Shown here one piece after another: positions 24,514-35,800 of a stretch of 64,000 nt of DNA. Source of the stretch: Ligilactobacillus agilis DSM 20509. Lineage in GTDB: Bacteria > Bacillota > Bacilli > Lactobacillales > Lactobacillaceae. The notes under the pieces were generated by a model. That model made no database searches. It saw only the letters and a list, made by a program, of their open reading frames with translations, and had not been told where the DNA came from. The position numbers and the translations under genes are program-made. The stretch covers positions 15,149 through 79,148 of the forward strand of contig NZ_AYYP01000072.1 of NCBI RefSeq assembly GCF_001436215.1, written 5' to 3'. Positions within the stretch are counted from its first letter, which is position 1. Each line of letters starts with the position of its first letter.

Positions 24514-27168
24514 ATGGCTAAAGAAATGTCAACTAAATACGATCCTAGTCAAGTTGAACCAGGACGTTACCAAAAGTGGGTTGAAGCAGGTCTATTCAAG
24601 CCAAACGCTGATAAAAATGCTCACCCTTACTCAGTCGTAATCCCCCCTCCAAACGTAACGGGTAAGTTACACTTGGGGCATGCCTGGGATACGACCTTAC
24701 AAGATTTAATTATTCGTCAAAAACGGATGCAAGGTTTTGATACCTTATGGTTACCAGGGATGGACCACGCTGGGATTGCTACTCAAGCTAAGGTTGAAGC
24801 CCGCCTAGCCGAAGACGGAATTTCCCGTTACGACTTGGGGAGAGAAAAATTCGTTGATAAGGTATGGGAATGGAAGGGCGAATACGCCGACATTATTCAT
24901 AACCAGTGGGCTAAATTAGGCTTGTCCTTAGATTACGACCGGGAACGCTTTACCCTTGATGAAGGTTTATCTAAGGCTGTGCGCAAGGTCTTTGTTTCCC
25001 TTTACAAGAAGGGCTTAATTTACCGGGGCGAATACATCATCAACTGGGATCCTAAGGCGCGGACTGCTTTGTCTGATATCGAAGTTATTCATAAAGACGA
25101 CAAGGGGGCCTTCTACCACGTCAAGTATCCATTTGCTGACGGGACAACCTTTAATGGCAAGGACTACATCGAAATTGCCACCACCCGGCCAGAAACCATG
25201 ATGGGGGATGTGGCCGTAGCGGTTCACCCTGATGACGAACGTTACAAAGATATTGTAGGTAAGACCTTAGTATTGCCACTTCAAGGTCGCCACATTCCAA
25301 TTATCGCTGACCAATACGTTGATCCAGAATTTGGAACCGGGATGGTTAAGATTACGCCTGCCCATGACCCTAACGACTTTGAGGTTGGTAACCGCCACAA
25401 CTTGGAACGCATCAACACCATGAATGAAGATGCAACCATGAATGCTAATGCCGGCAAGTATGAAGGCTTAGACCGGTTTGAAGCCCGCAAGGCGATTGTT
25501 AAGGACCTAGAAGACCAAGGTTACATGCTCCGGATTGAACCAATTGTCCACTCAGTTGGTCACTCAGAAAGAACTGGGGTCCAAGTTGAAGCCCGCCTAT
25601 CAACCCAATGGTTTGTTAAGATGAAGCCCTTAGCAGAAGCTGCGCTAGCTAACCAAAAGACAGACGACCGGGTGGACTTTGTTCCTGGCCGCTTTGAAAA
25701 TACCTTTACTCAGTGGATGGAAAATGTTCATGACTGGGTAATTTCCCGTCAATTATGGTGGGGCCACCAAATTCCAGCTTGGTACAATAAGCAAACTGGG
25801 GAAACTTATGTTGGCGAAGAAGCTCCGAGCGACATTGAAAACTGGGAACAAGATACTGATGTGTTAGATACTTGGTTCTCAAGTGCTCTATGGCCATTTT
25901 CAACAATGGGTTGGCCAGATGAAAAGGCCCCTGACTTTGAACGCTACTTCCCAACTAACACCTTGGTAACAGGTTATGACATCATCTTCTTCTGGGTTTC
26001 CCGGATGATTTTCCAATCATTGGAATTTACTGGCCGCCGGCCGTTTAAGCACGTTTTAATCCACGGGTTAATTCGGGATGAACAAGGCCGCAAGATGAGT
26101 AAGTCCCTTGGAAACGGGATTGATCCAATGGATGTCATCGATAAATACGGAACGGATGCCTTGCGGTGGTTCTTAACTAATGGTTCCACTCCTGGCCAAG
26201 ATATTCGCTTCTCTTACACTAAGATGGACTCAGCTTGGAACTTCATCAACAAAATTTGGAACGCTAGTCGCTTCGTAATCATGAACCTAGCTGATGACAC
26301 CAAGCCTGTCTTACCTCCTAAGAGCGAATGGCAATTAGCCGATAAGTGGATTTTAAACCGCTTGAACCAAACTGTTGCTGAAGTTACCCGCTTATTTGAC
26401 AACTTTGAATTTGGGGAAGCGGACCGGGCCCTTTATAACTTCATTTGGAATGACCTTTGTGACTGGTACATCGAAATGGCTAAGGAAAACCTTTACGGTG
26501 ACAATGCTAAGTTAAAGGCTAACACCCAAAATATCTTGTGCTACGTCTTAGATCAAACCTTACGCTTGATGCACCCAATCATGCCATTTGTTACCGAAGA
26601 AATTTGGTTAAGCATGCCTCACGATGGGCAATCATTGGTAACGGCAGCTTACCCAGTCTTTAAGGAAGAATTGGTTGACGAAGATGCTGACCGGCAAATG
26701 AGTGTCTTGATTGAATTAATTAAGGCGGTTAGAAATACCCGGGCTGAAGTTAACGCCCCAATGTCTTCTGCAATCGACTTGTTGATTAAGACCAAGGATG
26801 AAGACGTTAAGGCCATGTTAGAAGCTAACAAGGACTACCTTGACCGCTTCTGCCATCCAAAGGAATTACAAATTAGTGCTGACGTAACTGCACCTAAGCT
26901 AGCAATGACTTCTGTTATTACTGGCGCCGAAGTTTACATTCCATTGGGAGACTTAATCGACCTTAAAGAAGAAATTGCACGGCTTCAAAAAGAAGAAACT
27001 AAGTTAGTGGCGGAAGTAACTCGGGCCCAAAAGAAATTGGGCAATGAACGGTTTGTAGCCAATGCTCCTGCCGAAGTAGTTAATGCTGAAAAAGAAAAAT
27101 TGGCTGACTACCAAGCTAAATTAGATGCAACTAAGGAGCGGATTGCCACCTTAGCTAAGGAAGCTTAA
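24514..27168 (+). CDS. valS: Valyl-tRNA synthetase
   Basis: ValS charges tRNA-Val in the cytoplasm. The 884-residue class I enzyme has HLGH (53-56), the editing domain with [18 protein letters not shown] at 527-531, the anticodon-binding domain and a C-terminal coiled coil (residues about 815-880) typical of bacterial ValS. AGAAAGGAAG precedes the ATG. It is a single-gene unit under the valine T-box and ends in a strong terminator. Confidence 0.98.
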   Translation: MAKEMSTKYDPSQVEPGRYQKWVEAGLFKPNADKNAHPYSVVIPPPNVTGKLHLGHAWDTTLQDLIIRQKRMQGFDTLWLPGMDHAGIATQAKVEARLAEDGISRYDLGREKFVDKVWEWKGEYADIIHNQWAKLGLSLDYDRERFTLDEGLSKAVRKVFVSLYKKGLIYRGEYIINWDPKARTALSDIEVIHKDDKGAFYHVKYPFADGTTFNGKDYIEIATTRPETMMGDVAVAVHPDDERYKDIVGKTLVLPLQGRHIPIIADQYVDPEFGTGMVKITPAHDPNDFEVGNRHNLERINTMNEDATMNANAGKYEGLDRFEARKAIVKDLEDQGYMLRIEPIVHSVGHSERTGVQVEARLSTQWFVKMKPLAEAALANQKTDDRVDFVPGRFENTFTQWMENVHDWVISRQLWWGHQIPAWYNKQTGETYVGEEAPSDIENWEQDTDVLDTWFSSALWPFSTMGWPDEKAPDFERYFPTNTLVTGYDIIFFWVSRMIFQSLEFTGRRPFKHVLIHGLIRDEQGRKMSKSLGNGIDPMDVIDKYGTDALRWFLTNGSTPGQDIRFSYTKMDSAWNFINKIWNASRFVIMNLADDTKPVLPPKSEWQLADKWILNRLNQTVAEVTRLFDNFEFGEADRALYNFIWNDLCDWYIEMAKENLYGDNAKLKANTQNILCYVLDQTLRLMHPIMPFVTEEIWLSMPHDGQSLVTAAYPVFKEELVDEDADRQMSVLIELIKAVRNTRAEVNAPMSSAIDLLIKTKDEDVKAMLEANKDYLDRFCHPKELQISADVTAPKLAMTSVITGAEVYIPLGDLIDLKEEIARLQKEETKLVAEVTRAQKKLGNERFVANAPAEVVNAEKEKLADYQAKLDATKERIATLAKEA

Positions 27169-27176
27169 TAATGAGA

Positions 27177-27218
27177 AAAGTCCCGTTAACCTAACATTCG
27201 TTAGGCTAACGGGACTTT
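27177..27218. terminator. Bidirectional terminator between valS and a small minus-strand gene
   Basis: AGTCCCGTTAACCTAA pairs with TTAGGCTAACGGGACT (one bulge), with T on one side and A on the other. Confidence 0.85.
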
Positions 27219-27226
27219 TCTGTTAT

Positions 27227-27520
27227 TTACTTATTTGTTTCAATCGTAACCTTAATCCCCTTGGCTTTACCATCAAGGATGTCTAGGATAGCAGTGACTA
27301 CTCGTAAACCGTAGCGAAGGACTAAGGTGGTGAGGCGAAGTGCTAACTTCATGCTCATCCCAGCTAAAGTTAGGCTTAAGGCGGTCGCGTTTAAAAAGAA
27401 GCGACTGCCTTTTTCTTTAACTAAGCGGAGAAAAACGGAGTCTTGACCGGTTTGTCTCAGGTAACTAGCCACCTTGTAAGCTTCGTCATACATTTCTTGT
27501 TCAAATTTGGATTGTGCCAT
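27227..27520 (-). CDS. Small protein of unknown function after bioY
   Basis: I do not recognise this 97-residue protein. The N-terminus is charged and helical, the middle (residues 40-80) is amphipathic to hydrophobic and may lie on the membrane, and the end is basic. It follows bioY on the minus strand. Its GGGAGGG ribosome binding site is the 3' arm of a 13-bp perfect hairpin that begins just after the bioY stop, so translation and read-through may both be controlled there. It shares a terminator with convergent valS. Confidence 0.65.
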   Translation of the reverse strand: MAQSKFEQEMYDEAYKVASYLRQTGQDSVFLRLVKEKGSRFFLNATALSLTLAGMSMKLALRLTTLVLRYGLRVVTAILDILDGKAKGIKVTIETNK

Positions 27521-27526
27521 AAAAAT

Positions 27527-27565
27527 CCCTCCCGCGCTTTTTTCTTTAGCATAAGCGCGGGAGGG
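27527..27565 (-). terminator. Perfect hairpin after bioY that contains the next gene's ribosome binding site
   Basis: CCCTCCCGCGCTT and AAGCGCGGGAGGG form 13 uninterrupted base pairs with a 13-base loop. On the minus strand five T follow the 3' arm after one A, as in a terminator, but the same arm is the Shine-Dalgarno sequence of the gene starting at 27520. Confidence 0.7.
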
Positions 27566-27577
27566 CTGAATGTCAAC

Positions 27578-28114
27578 TTATTTTAATTTAGTGAGACGGT
27601 TAGCTACAATCAAGGTGATGATGGCTTTTAAGGTGTCGCCAGGAATAAAGGCTAGGTTAGCCAAAAGTGATTTTAAAATTGGCATGTGGCTATAGACTGC
27701 CAGGTAAATTGCACCAAAGGCATCAATGAACAAGACCCCAAACAGCCAAATCACCACAAATTGGAAGGTGGCACTTTGCTTGGGTAACTTGGCTAAGCCC
27801 AAGGCGATTAAAGCGGGGACAAAGAGCCAGGCAATCACGTAACCAGCGGTTGGTCCAACCAAGACGCCTTGGGTATTAGCGCCAGAAAAGGCGGGGAGAA
27901 TAATCCCAATTAAAAATAAGAGCAAGATTGAAATCGTGCCGTCCTTAGCCCCTAAGATAACCCCGGCTAACATCACCCCTAAATTTTGCAGGACGATGGG
28001 AACCGGAATAAAGCCCAAGGGAATTGGAGGTAGGAAACCTAAAACAACAACTACAGCTGTAATTAAGGCGATTTTGGTTAAACGAATGGCAGTAATACTA
28101 GTGCTACGAGTCAT
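27578..28114 (-). CDS. bioY: BioY, biotin ECF transporter substrate-binding component
   Basis: BioY is the membrane S-component that captures biotin for an ECF transporter; the EcfAA'T module is expected elsewhere. The 178-residue protein has about six membrane helices and the family motifs VLQNLGVMLAGVILGAKDG and GPTAGYVIAW. The ATG at 28114 was chosen over 28120 because AAGAGG is then six bases upstream. It begins 20 bases after the CHY zinc finger gene and probably shares its transcript. No BirA operator was recognised. Confidence 0.92.
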   Translation of the reverse strand: MTRSTSITAIRLTKIALITAVVVVLGFLPPIPLGFIPVPIVLQNLGVMLAGVILGAKDGTISILLLFLIGIILPAFSGANTQGVLVGPTAGYVIAWLFVPALIALGLAKLPKQSATFQFVVIWLFGVLFIDAFGAIYLAVYSHMPILKSLLANLAFIPGDTLKAIITLIVANRLTKLK

Positions 28115-28134
28115 AAACATCCTCTTTTCTTAAC

Positions 28135-28440
28135 TTATGCTTTGAAATAAATCTGGTGATGGAAGTGACAGTTAGGATTAAAAGCAGCCTGACAATACGG
28201 GCAATACCCAAGTAGGTATTGTTTCTTGCTTAAGAGTCGAAAACAGTTACCACATAAGACGGGGTAGGGTTCACTTGAACTGCTAGCTACGAAATGATGG
28301 GTGGCGATTTCATCGTGGCAGCGGTAGCAGGCGTAGTATTTTTGGCAAGCGGCACACTTTAAAGCCACAATGTCTAACTGGCTGTGGTAGTGGCGACAAC
28401 GTCCAGCCTGGTCGGTTAAGGCCCCGTAAATTTTAATCAT
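28135..28440 (-). CDS. CHY-type zinc finger protein
   Basis: The 101-residue protein has the CHY zinc finger signature: IYGALTDQAGRCRHYHSQLD, then CAACQKYYACYRCHDE, HHF, CGNC and CPYC. This Cys/His array binds several zinc ions. Stand-alone bacterial members are common in lactobacilli but have no assigned function; eukaryotic relatives include Hot13, which acts on metal transfer. The ATG at 28440 has GGAGG eight bases upstream, and a consensus promoter lies in front. It is the first gene of a unit with bioY. Confidence 0.88.
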   Translation of the reverse strand: MIKIYGALTDQAGRCRHYHSQLDIVALKCAACQKYYACYRCHDEIATHHFVASSSSEPYPVLCGNCFRLLSKKQYLLGYCPYCQAAFNPNCHFHHQIYFKA

Positions 28441-28461
28441 TAGCATCGCCTCCATGCAGTT

Positions 28462-28490
28462 ATCATAAACTAACGTAGATTTATTGTCAA
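28462..28490 (-). promoter_or_regulatory. Promoter of the CHY-bioY unit
   Basis: TTGACA and TATGAT are separated by 17 bases on the minus strand, about 22 bases upstream of the start codon. Confidence 0.8.
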
Positions 28491-28534
28491 CCTAAATCAT
28501 CTTAAAAGTTAACAATAGATAAAAACGAACATAT

Positions 28535-28563
28535 TTTCATTTCACGCTTGGATGGTGTATAAT
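28535..28563 (+). promoter_or_regulatory. Promoter of the sbcDC-addBA operon
   Basis: TTTCAT and a perfect TATAAT are separated by 17 bases, 36 bases upstream of sbcD. Confidence 0.6.
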
Positions 28564-28598
28564 TTTAAGTAGAAATTTTAGTTTGCGGGGTGAATTTT

Positions 28599-29741
28599 AT
28601 GAGGGTTTTACATACAGCCGATTGGCATATCGGTAAGAAATTATATGAATACGATTTATACGCGGAGCAAGTAGCAGCCTTTGAACAGATTCGACAAATT
28701 GCGCGCCAAAAAAAGGTTGACGCAGTTGTAATTGCCGGCGACCTTTATGACCGGAGTGTTCCGAGCGAAGAGGCGGTGTCCGTCTTAAAACAGATGCTAG
28801 TTAAGTTAAATATTGAAGACAAACTACCTTTGCTAGCTATTAGTGGGAACCATGATTCTGCTCGCCGGTTAGGGGTTGGCGATGAGTGGTTTGAACATAA
28901 CCAGTATTTTTTAAAAACGGAGTTAGGAATAGACGCGAAGGGGCGGCGGACCTTGGAGCCGGTGGAGCTAGGCAACTGCCAGTTTTTCTTGGTGCCTTAC
29001 TTTAACCCTAAGGCCAGTCGCACTTATTTTGAAGATGACAACATTAGTACCATGGCGCAGGCGATGGCTAAAGTTGTGGCCGAATGTGAGAGTTACTTTA
29101 AGCCAGGATTGGCCCATATTTTGGTGGGCCACTGCTTTGTAGCCGGCTCTAGCCACGAAGACTCCGAGGTTAGTTCAACTGTCGGGGGCTTAGACGAAGT
29201 GCCGGTTTCTTTATTTAAAAATTTTGATTATGTTGCCTTAGGTCACCTACATAACCACCAAGCCTTATTGGCAGATAACGCGCGCTATGCTGGCTCCCCG
29301 GTGAAGTTTTCCTTGTCAGAGTTAACTAATCAAAAGGGAGTCTACATTTATGATACCGAGACCAACGACCGGGAATTTGTCCCCCTGAAAGATCCGACGC
29401 CGATGGTTTCACTAACAGGCAGTCTAGATGAACTCTGTCAACCAGCTAAGTATAATGAAGTGGCTGATCAAGCCTTTGTTTTTGTCAATTTGACCGACCG
29501 CCAGGTGATTGCTAATTTAGTTGAAAAGCTGCGGGCTTGCTATCCCCGGTTAGTACATATTGAACGGCAAAATGGCTTGGAAGGTATCACCCAAACCCCA
29601 AGTGTTGAGTTGCTAAAGGAGGCTAACAGTCCGCTAAAGATGACGGCGGCCTTTTTTGAACAAACCCAGGGACTGACTTTAAGTGCCGCCCAGCAGGATT
29701 ACCTAGCCCAACTACTAGCAGAAATCGAGGAAGAACAATGA
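28599..29741 (+). CDS. sbcD: Nuclease SbcCD subunit D
   Basis: SbcD is the Mre11-type metallophosphoesterase subunit of SbcCD, which opens hairpins and trims DNA ends. The 380-residue protein has HTADWHIGK (Asp8, His10), AGDLYDRSVPS, SGNHDSARR, GHCFVAGSS and LGHLHNHQ, the five phosphoesterase motifs. The ATG at 28599 follows GGGGTGA. The stop overlaps the sbcC start (ATGA), so translation is coupled. It is the first gene of a four-gene recombination operon. Confidence 0.96.
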   Translation: MRVLHTADWHIGKKLYEYDLYAEQVAAFEQIRQIARQKKVDAVVIAGDLYDRSVPSEEAVSVLKQMLVKLNIEDKLPLLAISGNHDSARRLGVGDEWFEHNQYFLKTELGIDAKGRRTLEPVELGNCQFFLVPYFNPKASRTYFEDDNISTMAQAMAKVVAECESYFKPGLAHILVGHCFVAGSSHEDSEVSSTVGGLDEVPVSLFKNFDYVALGHLHNHQALLADNARYAGSPVKFSLSELTNQKGVYIYDTETNDREFVPLKDPTPMVSLTGSLDELCQPAKYNEVADQAFVFVNLTDRQVIANLVEKLRACYPRLVHIERQNGLEGITQTPSVELLKEANSPLKMTAAFFEQTQGLTLSAAQQDYLAQLLAEIEEEQ

Positions 29742-32700
29742 AACCACTAAAACTAACCTTAAAAAATTTTGGCCCTTACCTAGACGAAGAAATAGATTTT
29801 ACCCGCTTTGAAGCTAGCCCGCTTTTTTTGATAAATGGTAAAACGGGTAGCGGGAAGACAACAATTTTTGATGCAATGACCTACGCCCTTTATGGCACTA
29901 CTTCCGCCGCTGGAAAAACCGGGCGTGATGCCAAGGAGATGCGGTCTAAGTTTGCGGATGCTAAGGCTCAAACTAAGGTTAGCTTGATCTTTAGCCACCA
30001 GGGAAAAGTGTATCAGGTCGAACGGAGTATGAAGGAAAAAAAGACTGCTACTACCCTGGACACCAAGGTCGAGTTGAGCTTAATCGAACCTAAGCCGGCT
30101 AAACTTTTGGCGGCTAAGACTAGGGAAGTTGAGCGGCAGGTTACTGCTTTGATTGGACTAGATGCCAAGCAATTCAGCCAGGTAATTGTTTTACCCCAAG
30201 GAGAGTTTGATAACTTCTTAAAAGCTGATGCCAACCAAAAAGAAGCACTCCTAGAGCATTTTTTTGATACCGCAATCTATAAGCGCCTAGAAGAAAAGTT
30301 ATTGGCCCAAAGTAAGGAATTAGAAAGCCAGCTGGCAACTAGTAACAAGCTAATTGCTAGCCAGTTAGCAGCATACCCAGAATATGAGGCAAAAACGGTC
30401 CCGGAATGGCTAACTAAAGTCACTGAGACTCTGGCAGTGTTAGAGGAAAGTAGTCAGCAAGAAGCTAGCGTGATTACCGGCCTGGAAGACAAGCAAACCC
30501 AGCTTAACCAACAGTTAGGCTTTCAAGAGCAGTTACACGCCCAGATAGAAGCTAAGGAGGCGTTAGTTAAAAGGCAGACCGAACTAGCAGCTAAGCAAGC
30601 TGAGTTTGAGGCTAACAAGACCCGCTTAGATCAGCTCACCTGGGCTAAAGACCAGCTGAGTAACTGGCAATTATTCCAACAAAATCAAAGGGAGTTAGCA
30701 GCTTTAAGGGAGCGGCAACAAAAAGAAGAGTTAACTCAAGGTGATTTGCAAGCTCAGTTAGCTGCCTTAGACCAACAGGCGCCAGCAGTTGCCAAAAATA
30801 CTGCCGACTTGCAAGCTTTACGCCAAAAGGTTAGCTACTTAAAAGAAATTGAACCCCACTATGAAGCCTATGTAAATAAGCAATCCCAACAACTAGCTTT
30901 AAAACAAAACCTAACCAGTAAGCAGGTTCACTATACTGACTTACAAGCTGACCTAAAAGCCGCCCAAACAACCGAACAATCTCTCCGCCAGCAAATCAGT
31001 AACCTTCCTGACCTTAAGCAACTTCAGGAAGAATTTTATCGAACTGAGCGTCAGTTAGCTAACCTGACTCAAGAGCGGACTTCGCTAACAAAGCTTTACC
31101 AGGCTTACTTAGACGCCCAGGCTAAGCTGACTAGGACTAAAGAAGCGCTGGCTGATAAGAAAGCCAAGTTAGCAGTGGCTAAGGAAAAATTCACCACCTT
31201 AGACCAGGAATATACCAGCTTGCAGATTGTCCGCTTAACCCAGAAGCTGCAACCGGGCCAACCTTGTCCAGTCTGCGGGGCTTTAGACCACCCGTTAGTT
31301 AACCAGGGCCAGGTGGCCGACTTGGCTAAAGTTAAGCAGGTTGAAGGTGACTTGGAACAGGCCCAAGCAGACTTAACTAGCCTTCAAAGCGATTATAATC
31401 AGCTTGAAGGCCGGCTTAAAGTCCAAAAGCAAACTCATCTTGCTGCTCAAGCCGACTATCAAGCAGAGCTCAAGCAGGTGTTAGCCAACCATGGTTTGCA
31501 AGCAGGGGGGGAGTTAAAGCAGTTAGCAAATCAGTTCCAAGTCCAAAAGCAGCACTTAGAGTCAAGCCTCAAGGCAGCTAGTGCTAGGGAAGCAGAACTA
31601 AAGGCTAAGCAAGCTGACAGTCAACAAAAAATTGACCAGTTAAACTTAAAATTAGAGCAAGCCCAAGCCGCGGTTACTCAGGCCCAACAAGATTTTCAAG
31701 CAGTTAATGACGAGTTAATCGGACTAAAGGCCAAGTTAGCTCCTGATTACCAAACCAAAGACCAAGTCCTTAGTGAACACCAAAAACTAGAGTTAAGGTG
31801 TGCGCAACTAGACCAAGAGCTAACTAACTTTGAACGCAACAAAAATCAAGTAAAAGAAGCGCTTCTAACCACCAAGACTAACCTTTCTAATCTGGAAGAA
31901 AACTTAGTTAAGGTGCAAACGCAGTTAGCTAACTATCAGACCAGCTTAGAGGCTGCTATCGCCCAAGTTGACTTTGTGTCTAATTTTGATGACTTAGGCT
32001 ATTTGCTTAGTCACGCAGCTGAAAGCGAGGACCTCAAAGCCCAGGTAACTGCTTACCAAAATGAGGTCAAATTAGTAACTGAGCAGCTGGCTGCAATAGA
32101 AAAACAATTAGTAGGCGTAACGGTTTTAGATTTAGAAGAACTAAGGGATAAGCTAGGGGCAGTAAAACAAGACTTGCAAGTCAAAAGGGTAGCCTTAGAG
32201 GAAGTAACACGGAAAAAAGAACGGCTGCATGATAGTTACGTGCAAGTTAAGCGGGAAGTAGGCAAGAACGAAACCCTTTTAGCTAAGCTAGACCGCCTAA
32301 ATCAATTAACGGCACCAATTAGCGGCAAGGGGGTTGGCAAGATTGACTTGCAGCGCTTTGTGCTCCAACAATATTTCCAAAAAATCTTAGGCAACGCCAA
32401 CGTTATTTTGCAAACGCTCAGTCAAGACCGCTACCTCTTTCAAATAACGACCACTCAAGCCAAAAGTGGGACTAAGGCGGGGCTGGTCTTAGACGTTGTC
32501 GATAAGATTAGCGGTGAGCGAAGGCGGACTCAAACCCTGTCTGGGGGTGAAAGTTTTGTGGCCTCATTGAGTTTAGCGTTAGGCTTGGCGGAGACGATTC
32601 AAGCAGAAAATGGCGGGGTTAGAATTGAAGCCCTCTTTATTGATGAAGGGTTTGGGTCCTTAGATACTGACTATTTAGCCCGGGCCCTTGATTACCTGCA

Positions 32701-32827
32701 AACTAAGGAAGGGGACAGTCGGATGGTGGGCATTATCAGCCACGTCCGCGAACTACAAGAAAGTATTCCCGACCGCTTAGAGATTAATAACCGCAATGGT
32801 AAGAGTACCGTTAGTTATCATTTATAA
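29738..32827 (+). CDS. sbcC: Nuclease SbcCD subunit C
   Basis: SbcC is the Rad50-type SMC-like ATPase of the SbcCD complex. In 1029 residues it shows Walker A NGKTGSGKT (33-41), the Q-loop VLPQGEFDNFLKA, long Gln/Ala/Leu-rich coiled coils, a central zinc hook QPCPVCGAL with Cys510 and Cys513, the ABC signature LSGGESFVASLSLALGL and Walker B ALFIDEGFGSLD. All parts are intact. It overlaps sbcD by four bases and is followed after 12 bases by addB. Confidence 0.96.
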   Translation: MKPLKLTLKNFGPYLDEEIDFTRFEASPLFLINGKTGSGKTTIFDAMTYALYGTTSAAGKTGRDAKEMRSKFADAKAQTKVSLIFSHQGKVYQVERSMKEKKTATTLDTKVELSLIEPKPAKLLAAKTREVERQVTALIGLDAKQFSQVIVLPQGEFDNFLKADANQKEALLEHFFDTAIYKRLEEKLLAQSKELESQLATSNKLIASQLAAYPEYEAKTVPEWLTKVTETLAVLEESSQQEASVITGLEDKQTQLNQQLGFQEQLHAQIEAKEALVKRQTELAAKQAEFEANKTRLDQLTWAKDQLSNWQLFQQNQRELAALRERQQKEELTQGDLQAQLAALDQQAPAVAKNTADLQALRQKVSYLKEIEPHYEAYVNKQSQQLALKQNLTSKQVHYTDLQADLKAAQTTEQSLRQQISNLPDLKQLQEEFYRTERQLANLTQERTSLTKLYQAYLDAQAKLTRTKEALADKKAKLAVAKEKFTTLDQEYTSLQIVRLTQKLQPGQPCPVCGALDHPLVNQGQVADLAKVKQVEGDLEQAQADLTSLQSDYNQLEGRLKVQKQTHLAAQADYQAELKQVLANHGLQAGGELKQLANQFQVQKQHLESSLKAASAREAELKAKQADSQQKIDQLNLKLEQAQAAVTQAQQDFQAVNDELIGLKAKLAPDYQTKDQVLSEHQKLELRCAQLDQELTNFERNKNQVKEALLTTKTNLSNLEENLVKVQTQLANYQTSLEAAIAQVDFVSNFDDLGYLLSHAAESEDLKAQVTAYQNEVKLVTEQLAAIEKQLVGVTVLDLEELRDKLGAVKQDLQVKRVALEEVTRKKERLHDSYVQVKREVGKNETLLAKLDRLNQLTAPISGKGVGKIDLQRFVLQQYFQKILGNANVILQTLSQDRYLFQITTTQAKSGTKAGLVLDVVDKISGERRRTQTLSGGESFVASLSLALGLAETIQAENGGVRIEALFIDEGFGSLDTDYLARALDYLQTKEGDSRMVGIISHVRELQESIPDRLEINNRNGKSTVSYHL

Positions 32828-32839
32828 GGAAGTGAGCAA

Positions 32840-35800
32840 ATGGCTTTAGGCTTTATTTTAGGTGGAGCTGAAATTGACCATGAACAGGCAATCTTAGAAC
32901 AGTTATTAGCCTGGCAAAAACAAGCTCCGAGTGAAAATTATTTTGTAATTGTGCCCGACCACATTAAATTTGAAACGGAAGTTAAGGTGTTAGAGTTCTT
33001 ACGCCAACACTATTCTTCTGCTAAGGGCCTTTATGCCCAAACTAAGACCCAGGTCTTTTCTTTTAGTCGCTTGGCTTGGTACTTTATTAAGGACCAGCAA
33101 AGTGTTCAAGGACGACATCTGAGTCAAATGGGACTTACCATGCTGGTCCAAAGCATTTTAAGTCGGCTTGACAGCCTGCACGTTTTTGCGGCCGAAAAAA
33201 ATCAAGTTGGCTTTGCGCAAAAACTAGCGCAACAGTTGTTGGAATTAAAACAAGGGGGAATTAGTCCCGACGATTTAGACAATTTGGTGGCTAACTTACC
33301 AAAAGATCAAGCTAAGAGCATGGATTTGCGGGCTAAATTAACTGATATGGCCCTGGTTTACCGTCAGTTTGAACTAGAGCTAGGCGACAAGTATGTTGAA
33401 AGCAGCAAGGTTTTACAGAGCCTAAATGATTACCTCTTAGAAGCTGATTTGAGTCAAACTTCTTTTCTCATCAGTGGCTTTGATCAACTCTCTGCCCTCG
33501 AATTACAGTTACTGAAGACCCTGGTTAAAAGGGCTAAGGAAGTCCGGATTAGCCTGGTTTTGACTAAACAGGGCTTGGAGCAGGCTAGTGGGGATGATAA
33601 TCTCTTTAACAGACCTAAGCGATTGTTTACGGCCTTAACTAACTGGGCCGATAAAAACCATTTGCCGCTAGCAGAGCTTAGCTGGCCTACAGTTAAGCGA
33701 CTTAGTCCGGATTTAGAGCGGCTAGGCAAATATTGGCAGACTAGCGTTAGCTTAAAAGCTAATAAGCCAGCTCCTTTAAGCTCAAAGGAGAGTGTGTCAG
33801 TGGTGGCCCTGGCTAACCGAATTGAAGAGGTCCGTTATGTAGCTAGTCAAATCAGGCAGGAGGTTGCCAAAGGAGAACGGAGGTACCGCGATTACATGGT
33901 ACTAGCGCCTGATTTAGCTGACTATGAAAATTTAATCGCACCAATCTTTAATCAGTACCAACTGCCGTTTTACTTAGACTTAAGTAAGGGGATGGGTAAC
34001 CACCCGCTGGTGGAATTTTTAAATGCGCTGTTCACCTTGGCTAAGCACCCTAATCTTTACAGCTATCACGATTTGATGCGGCTTTTAAAGACGGAGCTGT
34101 TTATTCCGCAACTATACGTTAGTGACGCAAACGGTCAGCTGGTCTTAAAGCAAGATCTAGCCACGTTTAGAGATGAGCTTGACTGGTTGGAAAACTACTT
34201 GTTAAGAACAGGTATCAGCAGTCGCAAGCGATTCGAGGCAGACGATTTTTGGCTGGTAGAAAGGCTGCCCCTTAAGCCTAACCAAAGTCAAGCTGAGCAT
34301 GAGGCTGCCCAAAGAAAACTCCTCCACAATCAAAATGCCAACCTCCTTAAAACCCAGGTGGCTAAGTTATTGGCCAGCTTCTCTAGGGCATTAGCTAAGG
34401 TCAAAACCAACCGGGATTTTGCTCGGGTTCTCTACCAATTTCTAATTAAAGCCGGGGTTGATCAAAGTTTAGCCACTAGCCAAGCCCGGGCTCAAAAGCG
34501 TTTCGAGGAAGGTAAACTAAACTTAGTGGGGATTAATGCCCAGGACGCCACGAGGCCAGAACAGGTCTGGAACACCCTGTGCGCCCTCCTAGATGAATAT
34601 GTCTTAGCCTTAGGTGATCAGGACTTTAGTCTAAGTAACTTTAGCGAAATTTTAAACGCGGGCTTTAAGGCGGCTAAATACAAGCAGGTTCCGACAACGC
34701 TAGACCAGGTGACGGTTTCTAAGGCTAACTTAAGTCAGCGCCGTGACCGGCGGGTGCTCTTCTTTTTAGGCGCTAGTGACCAAGCCTTACCAGCTCGGTT
34801 TGAAAATAATAGCTTAATTTCCGAAGAGGAGCGCCAACTTTTGGCAAGCGGTGACTGGCTAGCGCGCGACCAATTTTTAGCGCCGGGAGCAGAAATGGCC
34901 ATGGCAGACGAACCTTACCAGGCTTACCTTAGCTTTTTGACGGCTAAAGACCGGCTAGTCTTTACCTACCCCCAAAATGATGCTGACGGCCAGCTGCTGG
35001 CTTGTTCGCCCTATGTCAAAAGAATCATGGCGGCCTTTGGACTTAAGGAGACAGACGTTGGAGATAGACTGGCTGCCTTTTTAGGGACGCCGCGGACCTT
35101 GCTGACCGATTTATTAACGCAAAGCAGGGCAGCCTTCCAAAACCAAGCCGACTTAGATTCACAGTGGCAGGCAATTTTAGTCTATGAGTTAGCTGTTAAT
35201 CAAACTTTGACCTTAAAGTTACTTAACAGCCTAGATTATCACAACGAGATTTTGCCTAACACTAAGCCAAGTGCTGATGGTCACAAGCGACTTATTAAGG
35301 AGCTCTTAAAGGAGCTTTACCGTCGGGGTAAAAATGCGGCCTTGTTTGGTTCGGTTTCACGGTTGGAAAGTTTTTATGCTAACCCCTATGAATTCTTCTT
35401 GAAATACGGTTTGCAGTTAGAAAAGCGCAAGGAATTTATGCTAAGCCCGGCTGACACGGGGACCTACTTCCATAATTTATTAGACGAGTTTATGCGCCTA
35501 ATCCACGCTGATAAGACTTACCTCAAACGTTTGACTAGCCGCGAATTCGACCACTACATGAAGCGGGCGGTTACAAACGTTCAACAACAGGCTAAGGAGC
35601 AGGAAGGTTACTTGTTTGATGCTAGTGCGCGCCTTGATTTCTTGCGCCAGCAACTAGAAAGCCGTGCGTACCAAGTAGGGCAAGCTATTTGGAAGCAACG
35701 CCAGGATCAAGCAATCTACACGTTGGAAACGGAGGCCACCTTTGGTTTTCAAGCTAACGCCCAGCTAGATGGGTTAGTCTTTCCGGCTGGAAAAGGGTTT

